A stretch of 22,004 bases of DNA from the NCBI GenBank assembly GCA_001799195.1, contig MGSU01000009.1, positions 1 to 22,004 on the forward strand. The letters are read 5' to 3'. Each line of letters opens with the position of its first letter. Position 1 is the stretch's first letter. The stretch comes from Deltaproteobacteria bacterium RIFOXYA12_FULL_61_11. Its GTDB lineage: Bacteria; Bdellovibrionota_F; JAHFAK01; YA12-FULL-61-11. Both the position numbers and the translations under genes were made by a program. This document shows, one piece after another, positions 1 to 6,256 of this stretch. A model generated the notes under the pieces. That model made no database searches. It had not been told where the DNA came from and was given only the letters and a program-made list of their open reading frames with translations.

Positions 1-918
1 GAGCAAGCCCTCGCCTGGATGGCGCAGAATTATCCTGCCGAGCACTACGGCTTGGTCATCAAGTCCCACGGCAGCGGAGTGTTGTCCTGGTGGGGACCGG
101 GCAGCGTGCGCAGCGAGCATCCCGGCCAGGTCGAGACCTTCTTCGTCGGGTATGACGACGAGGCCCACGACTGTCTCACGCCCTTCGAGGTCGAAGCCGT
201 GCTGGCCCGTTTCAAGGATCAACACCACCAAGGCCGGAAACTCGACCTCCTCGTCGCCGACAGTTGCGACCCGGCCATGATCGAGGTCCTGTACCAATTG
301 CACGATGAGGTCGAGTATTTCATCGGCAGCGAATCGACCATCATCATCGGCAGTTTCCGCTACGCCGGGATGCTCTCCTTGCTCAAAGCCGGTCCGCAGA
401 TCGACGCCCGACAGTTGTGCGAGCGCATCGTCAAGGACTTCATCGACTCTCCCGAACATTCCTCGACCCATGATGTCATGGCCGCCTTCGCCCTGGAAGC
501 GATCCCAGCGCTGGTCGAGCGCTTCGACCTCTTTGCCGAACGACTGCTCGCGGTGCGCAGGGACCACGGCAAGTTCGGGGTCAAAGGCCTGGTGTCGTTC
601 TACGACGGGGCCTATTGGGATCTCGGCAAGCTCGCCGAAGCGATCAGCCAGGGCCGCGGAGAATTCGCAACATCGCCAGGTTACGCAGAACTGAAGGCAG
701 CGGCAGAAGAGGTCCTGACCGCTCTCCGAGCCACGCGGGTGAGCATGTGGTACGACGGGGATTACGCGACAGGCAAGGTCGGCGGGCTATCGCTCTTCTG
801 GCCGTCCAAGGCCGATAAGTATCAGGAATACAGAAACTATTATAAAACCTTAGCACTTTCCGAAGTGACGGCTTGGGATGAGTTCCTCGATTGCTGGTTT
901 GGGGTCCTACCCGAGTGA
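1..918 (+). CDS. Clostripain-like cysteine peptidase (family C11), 5'-truncated by window edge
   Basis: The reading frame is open to the first base (EQALAW precedes the first Met at 19), so the gene very likely begins outside the window and the Met at 19 is internal. The segment YGLVIKSHGSG carries the family C11 catalytic His (codon 67-69). LLVADSCDPAMIEV carries the catalytic Cys (codon 265-267), followed by an IGSES segment like the 'SEE' stretch after the Cys in clostripain and gingipain-fold enzymes. The His-Cys distance of 66 residues is somewhat longer than in clostripain. C11 enzymes are usually secreted Arg/Lys-specific peptidases made as proenzymes; the export signal would lie in the missing N terminus. 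The stop TGA at 916-918 is followed after 49 nt by the SNase-like gene on the same strand. The family call rests on the two catalytic motifs; substrate preference cannot be read. Confidence 0.72.
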   Translation, partial: EQALAWMAQNYPAEHYGLVIKSHGSGVLSWWGPGSVRSEHPGQVETFFVGYDDEAHDCLTPFEVEAVLARFKDQHHQGRKLDLLVADSCDPAMIEVLYQLHDEVEYFIGSESTIIIGSFRYAGMLSLLKAGPQIDARQLCERIVKDFIDSPEHSSTHDVMAAFALEAIPALVERFDLFAERLLAVRRDHGKFGVKGLVSFYDGAYWDLGKLAEAISQGRGEFATSPGYAELKAAAEEVLTALRATRVSMWYDGDYATGKVGGLSLFWPSKADKYQEYRNYYKTLALSEVTAWDEFLDCWFGVLPE

Positions 919-967
919 CAAGACAATTCGCGAGAACTTCGGAGACTGTTTCCTCGAGGAGAATGGC

Positions 968-1654
968 ATGACGTGGCGGTTCACAATCCTATTGCTCATG
1001 GTCTTGTCAGGCTGTTCCTCGAGTAAAACCGAGCGAGGGACTATTGCCAAAGTCCTCGACGGGCGCACCCTCGAACTCGCCGACGGCCGCCTCCTGCGCC
1101 TCGCGGGTTTGGAAACTCCGCACTGCGGAGAAGCCAAGGACCGCAGCAGTGTCGAGGACAAAGAAGTCAGGCGGTTCCTCGAAGAACAGGTGCTCCAGCA
1201 GCAGGTCGAATTCACCTACAACCCCGGAGCGACCCAAGCGCTCGGACACCTGGCGGCGCAGGTCCGTTTCGGTGCGCACCATATCAACCTCGAGTTGCTC
1301 GAGCGGGGCTATGCCCGGTATTTTACCAAGTATGGAACGATACAAGAATTTCATAAGGCTTTCGAGGCTGCCGAGCACCACGCTCGAGAAGCAGGATCCG
1401 GTTTCTGGAAGGATGGTCGGTTCGCCACTACCTGTTTGCACAACCCCATGCCCAGCTTTCTCGAAGGCAAGTTTGTAGGTTCCGGTGATCTGCACTTTCA
1501 TGCTCCCGAGTGCGTTGAGATCCAGGGGGAACCGCGCTTGACCGTCCTCGAGGACCTCGCCCAGGCCCGGAAGGAAGCCTATAGCCCTTGTCCGAGATGT
1601 CTCCCCGAGCTCGCCGCGACCTGGACCAAGCCGGAAGCCGCGGGGCCCCGCTGA
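968..1654 (+). CDS. SNase-like (thermonuclease-fold) lipoprotein with C-terminal Ada-like metal-binding motif
   Basis: The start at ATG 968 is chosen for the GAGGAGAA SD at 956-963 and because it exposes a lipoprotein signal: FTILLLMVLSGC with lipobox LSGC and Cys16. An upstream ATG at 878 would overlap the previous gene and hide the signal. Residues about 24-149 match the staphylococcal nuclease fold: GTIAKVLDGRTLEL, then RLLRLAGLETP with Arg44 at the SNase Arg35 position, and a last helix ending in GSGFWKD. At the position of the second catalytic Arg (SNase Arg87, normally in a YGRLLAYV-like strand) the protein has GHLAAQV, that is His94, so nuclease activity is doubtful. Residues 178-211 (H-x3-C ... 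PCPRC) have the spacing of the Ada-type zinc site seen after some SNase domains. It is a 228-residue, presumably membrane-anchored protein. Fold certain to good; catalysis uncertain. Confidence 0.8.
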   Translation: MTWRFTILLLMVLSGCSSSKTERGTIAKVLDGRTLELADGRLLRLAGLETPHCGEAKDRSSVEDKEVRRFLEEQVLQQQVEFTYNPGATQALGHLAAQVRFGAHHINLELLERGYARYFTKYGTIQEFHKAFEAAEHHAREAGSGFWKDGRFATTCLHNPMPSFLEGKFVGSGDLHFHAPECVEIQGEPRLTVLEDLAQARKEAYSPCPRCLPELAATWTKPEAAGPR

Positions 1655-1665
1655 ACGCGGTGCCG

Positions 1666-1709
1666 TCCCGTTCTCTGGAATGGAGAACAACCCTTTCCCG
1701 TTTTCTGGA
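1666..1709 (+). repeat. Direct repeat pair, 14 nt with one mismatch, 30-nt period
   Basis: TCCCGTTCTCTGGA at 1666-1679 recurs as TCCCGTTTTCTGGA at 1696-1709, differing at one base. The starts are exactly 30 nt apart, close to three helical turns, just upstream of an AT-rich stretch that may hold the promoter of the CAP-domain gene. This could be a pair of regulator sites. The first copy also forms one arm of a 6-bp hairpin (GTTCTC 1670-1675 with GAGAAC 1683-1688) that could instead be a weak terminator for the SNase-like gene. Confidence 0.4.
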
Positions 1710-1710
1710 T
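1670..1710 (+). terminator. Possible weak terminator after the SNase-like gene
   Basis: A 6-bp stem (1670-1675 with 1683-1688) with a 7-nt loop follows the stop codon by 15 nt. The only T-rich run is TTTT at 1701-1704, too far from the stem for a textbook intrinsic terminator. Low confidence. Confidence 0.2.
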
Positions 1711-1734
1711 TTTCCTATCTGACTATTATTAGAT

Positions 1735-1740
1735 TACAAT
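1735..1740 (+). promoter_or_regulatory. Possible -10 element upstream of the CAP-domain gene
   Basis: TACAAT (five of six consensus positions) sits in the most AT-rich stretch of this part of the window (about 1710-1750), some 55 nt before the ATG at 1796. No convincing -35 is seen 16-18 nt upstream (TTCCTA at 1712-1717 is a poor match). Confidence 0.3.
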
Positions 1741-1753
1741 TAGTTAAAGATGG

Positions 1754-1792
1754 CCCTCCGTTTGCTTTCCCCCTCGTGGTCGAGACGGAGGG
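1754..1792 (+). promoter_or_regulatory. RNA hairpin sequestering the ribosome binding site of the CAP-domain gene
   Basis: CCCTCCGT at 1754-1761 is perfectly complementary to ACGGAGGG at 1785-1792. The latter contains the SD core GGAG (1787-1790) of the ATG at 1796. Inside the loop a second small stem, CTCG 1773-1776 with CGAG 1781-1784 around TGGT, stacks next to it. If transcribed, the fold would occlude the SD. Whether it is a thermosensor, a protein-regulated leader or chance in GC-rich sequence cannot be decided here. Confidence 0.4.
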
Positions 1793-1795
1793 GGT

Positions 1796-2500
1796 ATGTG
1801 GCGTAACTATCTGTTGGTGCTCTTCCTGAGTGCGGCGGGAGCCTGCGGTTCAGTTCCGGGCGAGGACGAGGAACTCGGGTCTCCGTGGAGCTATCCCGGC
1901 TCGGGGCCGCTCTTCCAGCAACGCAATCCCACCGAGCCCCAACCAACGATCATGCAGCCAACGTACGAGGACCAAGGGGAGCAGAGCGAGGCCGCGACTC
2001 TCAACCCCTCAAGGGTATCCGTACCGGCTGCCGACCTGCCCCGGGCTCCCCAGCCGCAGGCTCGAGCTCTCCCCACAGCACCAGTCGTCGCCGAAGAGAC
2101 TCCGCCCGCAGCGGTCGGATCGAACCTTGACGAAGACGTTCTCTTCGACCTGATCAACCAACACCGCGCGTCCCGCGGCTTGAGCAGCCTGCGGCACGAT
2201 CCGAAGCTGCAGCAACTGGCCCGTTGGCACAGCGCCGATATGGCCGAACGCCGGTTCTTCGAGCATGTCGCCTACGAAACCCTGTTGCAACGACTCGAAG
2301 CTCTGGAGCTCGAGGTCGGACGGTTGACCGAGAACATCGGTTCGCACAACGACGTGCGACTGGTCTTCGCCATGTTCCTGCAATCAGCTCAGCACCATGC
2401 CAACATCCTCGAACCCTCGGCGAACGCGGTCGGGGTTGGCGTGGCGAGCGCGGGAGGCAACGCGAAGATGGTCACCCTGAACTTCGGCACCGTCTATTAA
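1796..2500 (+). CDS. CAP/SCP-domain (YkwD-like) secreted protein, probable lipoprotein
   Basis: The ATG at 1796 has SD GGAG at 1787-1790, 5 nt spacing. Residues 1-17 form an export signal (hydrophobic LLVLFLSAAGAC) with a relaxed lipobox at Cys17. Residues 20-113 are a Pro/Glu/Ala-rich, low-complexity linker. Residues 114-234 are a CAP domain: LFDLINQHRASRGL, then LARWHSADMAERRFFEH (His145, His157), TENIG (Glu179), SAQHHANIL (His200/201) and a closing LNFGTVY strand. These are the conserved His/Glu cavity residues of bacterial YkwD-type proteins. The usual Trp of the W-x-x-S-x-x-H segment is replaced (FAMFLQSAQH). CAP proteins act outside the cytoplasm; bacterial members have no single established reaction. 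It is probably its own transcript, given the 141-nt upstream gap with regulatory-looking structure. Confidence 0.85.
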   Translation: MWRNYLLVLFLSAAGACGSVPGEDEELGSPWSYPGSGPLFQQRNPTEPQPTIMQPTYEDQGEQSEAATLNPSRVSVPAADLPRAPQPQARALPTAPVVAEETPPAAVGSNLDEDVLFDLINQHRASRGLSSLRHDPKLQQLARWHSADMAERRFFEHVAYETLLQRLEALELEVGRLTENIGSHNDVRLVFAMFLQSAQHHANILEPSANAVGVGVASAGGNAKMVTLNFGTVY

Positions 2501-2608
2501 TTGTTGCAACGCATAAAAACTATCCACTGTAAACAAACAATAAAATTGATTTTTTCGTGAAAACCTGATACAGAGGGGCGTTGATTTCGAAAAAATAGGA
2601 GTCCGATC
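2501..2608. other. AT-rich intergenic region
   Basis: This 108-nt stretch is much richer in A/T than its flanks, including AAACAAACAATAAAATTG around 2531-2548. It probably carries the promoter of the small secreted protein gene. Candidate -35-like hexamers (TTGCAA 2504, TTGATT 2546) lack a good -10 at proper spacing, so no promoter is called. No gene is seen in it. Confidence 0.35.
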
Positions 2609-2926
2609 ATGAAACGCTGCCTCGTTGTTCTCCTCCTTGCCCTGTTCAATATCCCCGGCTACGCCGGTACACTCGACGATCCCGAGCAAAACTGTGAAGC
2701 TCTTGCGATCAAGATCAATGAATTACAACAAACCATTGACCACCGGCGCCAGGGATTGCAGGAACTGCAACAACTCCAGGCCGAGTTGTGCTTCCAGAGT
2801 CACGCCATGCTGCCGGATTGCTTCGAGTTGCACCAAACCATTGCGGCCATTCACGTCGGCATCATGCATCTCGAAGAAGATCTGCGCATCGCCCGCTCCA
2901 GGTATGCTTCTTCTTGCCAGGAATAG
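2609..2926 (+). CDS. Small secreted helical protein with four symmetric cysteines, unknown function
   Basis: The ATG at 2609 is preceded by AGGAG at 2597-2601 (7-nt spacing). MKR then LVVLLLALFNIPGYA is a clear Sec signal peptide, with likely cleavage after Ala19. The 86-residue mature part is Gln/Leu/Glu-rich and predicted helical (INELQQTIDHRRQGLQEL). It holds Cys29, Cys61, Cys71 and Cys103: both helices have cysteines exactly 32 residues apart, separated by a short SHAMLPD turn. This fits an antiparallel helical hairpin closed by two disulfides (29-103 and 61-71), so oxidising export is expected. I do not recognise a family. It lies between a CAP lipoprotein and a radical SAM gene with no obvious functional link. 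Confidence 0.7.
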   Translation: MKRCLVVLLLALFNIPGYAGTLDDPEQNCEALAIKINELQQTIDHRRQGLQELQQLQAELCFQSHAMLPDCFELHQTIAAIHVGIMHLEEDLRIARSRYASSCQE

Positions 2927-2998
2927 TCCTCCCTCCCCCTGTTTTCGACTCGAACGCTACGATCTTGGCGACGCTCGCCTTCGAGATGAGGTACAGTC

Positions 2999-3892
2999 AT
3001 GTTCGGAGCAGGTCCGGAACTCCCGTACGAGGGAGTGGTCATCCGCCCCCCGTCCGAAGCCTCTTCGCTGATCCTGCAAGCAACCTTCGGTTGCTCGCAT
3101 AACCGCTGCACCTTCTGCCCGACGTATAAAGATACCAGGTTCCGCATCAAGCCCCTGGAGAGGTTCCGGGCCGAGGTCGAACGAGCTGCGGCCTGGGGGA
3201 CCTGGCGACGGGTGTTCCTCTGCGACGGCGACGCCTTGATTCTGCCTCAGGCCATGTTGCTCGAACGCTTGACCCTGCTCAGAACCACCCTCCCCGGGCT
3301 GCAACGGGTCGGGATCTATGCGAACGGTAAAGCGCTCGAACGCAAGAGTCTCGAGGACCTCCTGGCCCTGCGCGAGCTCGGCCTCGGCATCATTTATTAC
3401 GGTCTCGAGAGCGGGGATGATCCAACGCTCGAGCGAATATGCAAAGGCCGCAGTGCAGCGCGGCTCGTTGCCGCCGGTCGCAAGGCCCGAGAAGCTGGAA
3501 TCGCCCTCTCTGTCACCGTGCTCCTCGGTATTGCAGGGGTCGACGACAGTCTCAGGCACGCCGTGGCCACCGGAGAAGCACTCAGCGCGATCGACCCGGA
3601 CTATGTCGGCGCCCTGACCGTGATGGTCGTGCCCGGGACTGCCTTGGCCGAGGCTCAGGCCCGGGGCGAGTTCGTGCTGCCCGACCGTTTCGCCCTGCTC
3701 GAGGAATTGGCCGTCATGCTCTCCAGGACCGATCTGAGTTCCGGGCTGTTCCTCGCCAATCATGCCAGCAACTACCTGCCGCTCAAACTCGTCCTGCCGA
3801 GGGACAAAGAGCGAGGCCTTGCCCTGCTGAAGCAGGTGTTGGACGAACGCGACGAGTCTCGGTTGAAACCGGAGTGGTTGCGCGGGCTCTGA
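2999..3892 (+). CDS. Radical SAM protein with CX4CX2C cluster motif
   Basis: The ATG at 2999 has GAGG at 2988-2991, 7-nt spacing. Residues about 30-45 read FGCSHNRCTFCPTYKD: three Cys that would bind a [4Fe-4S] cluster, spaced CX4CX2C rather than the usual CX3CX2C. Further radical SAM core features follow: FLCDGDAL (the strand-2 acidic/glycine segment), GIYANGKAL, and LGLGIIYYGLESGDDPTLERICKGR, the 'GLESG' S-adenosylmethionine-contact strand. The C-terminal third (ANHASNYLPLKLVLPRDKERGLALL) resembles uncharacterised cytosolic radical SAM proteins found widely in bacteria and archaea. At 297 residues it seems full length, without extra Fe-S or B12 domains. The reaction is unknown. It is not visibly in an operon with the next gene (131 nt gap with a hairpin). 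Confidence 0.85.
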   Translation: MFGAGPELPYEGVVIRPPSEASSLILQATFGCSHNRCTFCPTYKDTRFRIKPLERFRAEVERAAAWGTWRRVFLCDGDALILPQAMLLERLTLLRTTLPGLQRVGIYANGKALERKSLEDLLALRELGLGIIYYGLESGDDPTLERICKGRSAARLVAAGRKAREAGIALSVTVLLGIAGVDDSLRHAVATGEALSAIDPDYVGALTVMVVPGTALAEAQARGEFVLPDRFALLEELAVMLSRTDLSSGLFLANHASNYLPLKLVLPRDKERGLALLKQVLDERDESRLKPEWLRGL

Positions 3893-3899
3893 AGGGGAG

Positions 3900-3923
3900 G
3901 ATCGCAGGGTTCGAACCTGGATC
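3900..3923. other. Hairpin with tRNA T-arm-like loop
   Basis: Just after the radical SAM stop, 3900-3923 can fold as an 8-bp stem with one bulge (GATC/GATC outer, CAGG/CCTG inner) around GTTCGAA. Read on the minus strand it gives a T-arm-like CAGG-TTCGAAC-CCTG followed by GATCCTCC, similar in layout to a tRNA 3' end. No matching acceptor 5' strand, anticodon arm or CCA is found on either strand, and no T-run makes it a terminator. Confidence 0.3.
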
Positions 3924-4023
3924 ACTGCTCCGAGGAGGCGATGGAGTTCCCTTGGGTTCTGTGCTGGCCATGCGCCTCTCGCTCCGCTATGCTTTTCCGT
4001 CACCACGGTTTTTCGAGGATCCA

Positions 4024-4620
4024 GTGGTCAAGGGTTTGGGCCGAACACTGTTACGCATGCATCTTCCCGGTGTTTGCCTCGTTATCCTCATCACCTGCAC
4101 TATGAGCAATGATCGCGACAGCGATCTAGCGGCCAGGCTTACGGCACTCGGTTTGGGACAACCCCTTCTCGGGGAACTGCTTCTCCGAGAAGGGCCTGAA
4201 GGCGAGCTCGTGGCCGAGAGTGCGGACGGTCTCCGTTTCCGGGTGGGATCGATGCCGGCGACCGATAGTGCAATAGCTCGCCGGTTGGCCGAAGATCAGG
4301 CCGTAGCGCTGCTCTCCCTCTACCGCGAGGTCCGCTCACCGTACCCCGGTCCGCTCTCCAATCGTCAAGCCTGTCCTAAGTCCCTGAGCCCTCGTCCGAT
4401 CGGCCGAGCCGAGGGACTGCCCGCCTTCGCCTACAAGGCCTCGGCGAGGGATGCCCCGGGGGTGTGCACGCCCGAACAAGCCGCGCGTTCGTGCTTGTTG
4501 CAGTTCCGGCATTGCCGAGGGCGGTTGCTGCGCATCTCGGCCTGTTTTTCCACGGAACCACCGGAGACGGTGCGCCAAGCGTTCTTGGCCCTCGACTGTC
4601 TGCACGAGGCCACCCCGTAA
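4024..4620 (+). CDS. Putative lipoprotein, unknown function
   Basis: I choose GTG 4024 because GAGG at 4015-4018 sits 5 nt upstream and because it yields a basic n-region (KGLGRTLLR) before the hydrophobic LPGVCLVILITC, with a possible but imperfect lipobox at Cys25 (Thr at -1). ATG 4057 has no SD; starts further up would run into the intergenic hairpin. The 198-residue product shows no recognised domain. The middle (LAARLTALGLGQPLLGELLL, then a FRVGSMPATDSAIARRLAEDQAVALL stretch) looks helical. The C-terminal half holds several Cys (CPKS, VCTPEQAARSCLLQFRHC, SACF, DCLHE) suggesting disulfides. Its TAA stop overlaps the ATG of the glycosyltransferase by one base, so the two are translationally coupled and may work together. 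Confidence 0.6.
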   Translation: MVKGLGRTLLRMHLPGVCLVILITCTMSNDRDSDLAARLTALGLGQPLLGELLLREGPEGELVAESADGLRFRVGSMPATDSAIARRLAEDQAVALLSLYREVRSPYPGPLSNRQACPKSLSPRPIGRAEGLPAFAYKASARDAPGVCTPEQAARSCLLQFRHCRGRLLRISACFSTEPPETVRQAFLALDCLHEATP

Positions 4621-6230
4621 TGGAGCTGGCGACCTCGCACCGGCAACGCACCGTGCTGTTGCTCCTCGCGACCGTGGTGCTCTGGAACGCCGGCCTCGAT
4701 CTGTTCTGGAGCTCGCGGCACACGTTCTTCCCCCTGTACCCGGACGAAGCCTTCCACCTCGAACAGGTCCGCTCGCTGGGGAGGGCCTTGGCCGCTTTCG
4801 ACCTCGGTTCGATGCGCGACCTTGCGGCCAGGTGGGGGTATCCGCCCTTCTTCTATCTCTGCGCCGCACTGTGGGGGTTCCTGTTCGGCTCCGGGGTCCT
4901 TGCCGTCACCACGGTCAATGTCCTGTTCTTGGCCCTGCTCCTCGCCGCGATCCAGGGGTGTTGCCAACGCTGGTTCTCCACCCGCGATGGGCTGGTGGCG
5001 ATCCTCGTCACCAGTCTGTTCCCGATCGTGTATGCCGCTCAACGTTGGTTCCTGCTCGATTTCTCCCTCGCCGCGATGGTCTGGGTTGCCCTGTATGCCC
5101 TGACCGCGAGCAGGGGGTTTCGATCCGTCGGTTGGTCCCTCCTCGCCGGTCTTGTCCTCGGCCTGGGGGTCCTCACCAAATTCACCTTCCCGGTCTTCCT
5201 GGCCGGTCCGGTGCTCTATACCCTGTATGGGGCCAAGGGCGGCGGAAGCCGACCGTTCGTCCACGCAGGCCTGGCCTTCTTGACCGCTTTCACGGTGACC
5301 AGCCTGCACTACAACCTCTTCGACGTAGCGTGGACCGTGTTCCATCCCCGCAACCCTGCCTATATCCCCACCAACGAGGTGCTAGGAGGAGGGCAGGTAC
5401 TCGAGGCGCTGCTCTTCTACCCTTCGGGACTGCCTCATCTGCTGTCGCCGCCAATCCTTGCCATGCTGTTCCTGGTCATGCCCTTCGGGGCGTATGCCGG
5501 AGAAGCGCGGCGCGGTCGGGCGATGCTCCTGGCCATGGCCGTGCCGAGCCTCGTGTTCTTCACCTGGTTCCCGAACAAGTGGGCTCGCTATCTCCTGCCG
5601 CTGGTGCCGGTTCTCGCGGTGTTCGGCGCCCGCGGCCTCCTATCCCTGCCCGGGACCGTCTTGCGCCGGACAACCCTGGGGCTGCTCCTGGCCCTCGGCC
5701 TGGGCTACCAACTGACGCTGACCTTCGGTCGCGACCTCTCCTACGACCACCCGACGATCATGCTCTCGTTGCAGCCTTCCTCGGACGAAGACCGAGCGCG
5801 CTCGATCCTGGCCTCATTTCCCAGTCATCCCCTGGTCACGGCTATGCTTCCCGACTCCACGGCCGTGCTCTGCCTCGTCGACAGCCTGCCCCAGCACTTC
5901 CTCTCCGGTAGTCTTGCCTATGCGGCCCGCGCGGCGGGTTGGAGCGGCCAGGTGGTCGAGTTCCCTTGCAGCCACCGCGAGTTCGTCCGCCATCACCTGG
6001 CATGCAACCTCGTCGTCTCGACCCGCCGACCGGAGGCCGTACCGTTCCCTGATTACGCCGAACTGGAGAGTTTCTACGCCCATCACCACCTCGACTTCCA
6101 TTTGGCCGGACATCCGGTGGCCGAGAGCGTTGCTCTGTTCGAAGCAATGGCAGAACGTTATCGCGAAGCTGCCAGGATAGAGGTCCCCGGGGCCGAGTAC
6201 CAGTTCGTGCTCCTCCGTCCGGCCAAATAA
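4620..6230 (+). CDS. Membrane glycosyltransferase, GT39/ArnT-PMT-like (GT-C fold)
   Basis: The start is ATG 4620, formed as TAATG with the preceding stop. The frame extends further upstream, but that part overlaps the preceding gene and has no SD. The 536-residue protein begins with a transmembrane helix (residues 11-26), followed by FPLYPDEAFHLEQ: an Asp-Glu pair (42-43) in the first extracytoplasmic loop, the position of the catalytic acid in lipid-phosphate-sugar-dependent GT-C enzymes. About ten hydrophobic segments follow, with WFLLDFSLAAMVWVALY and KWARYLLPLVPVLAVFGARGLL typical of the dolichyl/undecaprenyl-phosphate mannosyltransferase-like family. The C-terminal 130 residues (from about 405) are soluble. 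It would transfer a sugar from a polyprenyl phosphate to a lipid, glycan or protein outside the cytoplasm. Acceptor unknown; the co-translated lipoprotein is one candidate partner (inference). Confidence 0.75.
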   Translation: MELATSHRQRTVLLLLATVVLWNAGLDLFWSSRHTFFPLYPDEAFHLEQVRSLGRALAAFDLGSMRDLAARWGYPPFFYLCAALWGFLFGSGVLAVTTVNVLFLALLLAAIQGCCQRWFSTRDGLVAILVTSLFPIVYAAQRWFLLDFSLAAMVWVALYALTASRGFRSVGWSLLAGLVLGLGVLTKFTFPVFLAGPVLYTLYGAKGGGSRPFVHAGLAFLTAFTVTSLHYNLFDVAWTVFHPRNPAYIPTNEVLGGGQVLEALLFYPSGLPHLLSPPILAMLFLVMPFGAYAGEARRGRAMLLAMAVPSLVFFTWFPNKWARYLLPLVPVLAVFGARGLLSLPGTVLRRTTLGLLLALGLGYQLTLTFGRDLSYDHPTIMLSLQPSSDEDRARSILASFPSHPLVTAMLPDSTAVLCLVDSLPQHFLSGSLAYAARAAGWSGQVVEFPCSHREFVRHHLACNLVVSTRRPEAVPFPDYAELESFYAHHHLDFHLAGHPVAESVALFEAMAERYREAARIEVPGAEYQFVLLRPAK

Positions 6231-6256
6231 AAACCCCACTGCAGAGGTGACCTTCC

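Noticed and set aside
878-967. ATG at 878 as start of the SNase-like gene
   Set aside because: It lies inside the peptidase gene, and the lipoprotein signal begins at ATG 968 with its own SD.
3890-3995. Full tRNA gene (including a selenocysteine tRNA) on the minus strand
   Set aside because: The T-arm-like part fits, but no 5' acceptor strand complementary to GATCCTCC, no anticodon stem-loop and no CCA are found.
2957-4006. 349-codon open frame on the minus strand opposite the radical SAM gene
   Set aside because: It is a complement-strand shadow typical of high-GC genes. Its translation is low-complexity, with no domain, no supported start, and the radical SAM motifs lie on the other strand.
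3439-4023. Upstream extension of the lipoprotein frame through the radical SAM gene
   Set aside because: The translation is Arg/Pro-rich shadow sequence. The GTG 4024 with SD and signal-like N terminus explains the real start better.
4464-4619. Upstream extension of the glycosyltransferase frame
   Set aside because: It overlaps the coding region of the preceding lipoprotein gene, has no SD, and would put a non-membrane extension ahead of the natural first TM helix at ATG 4620.
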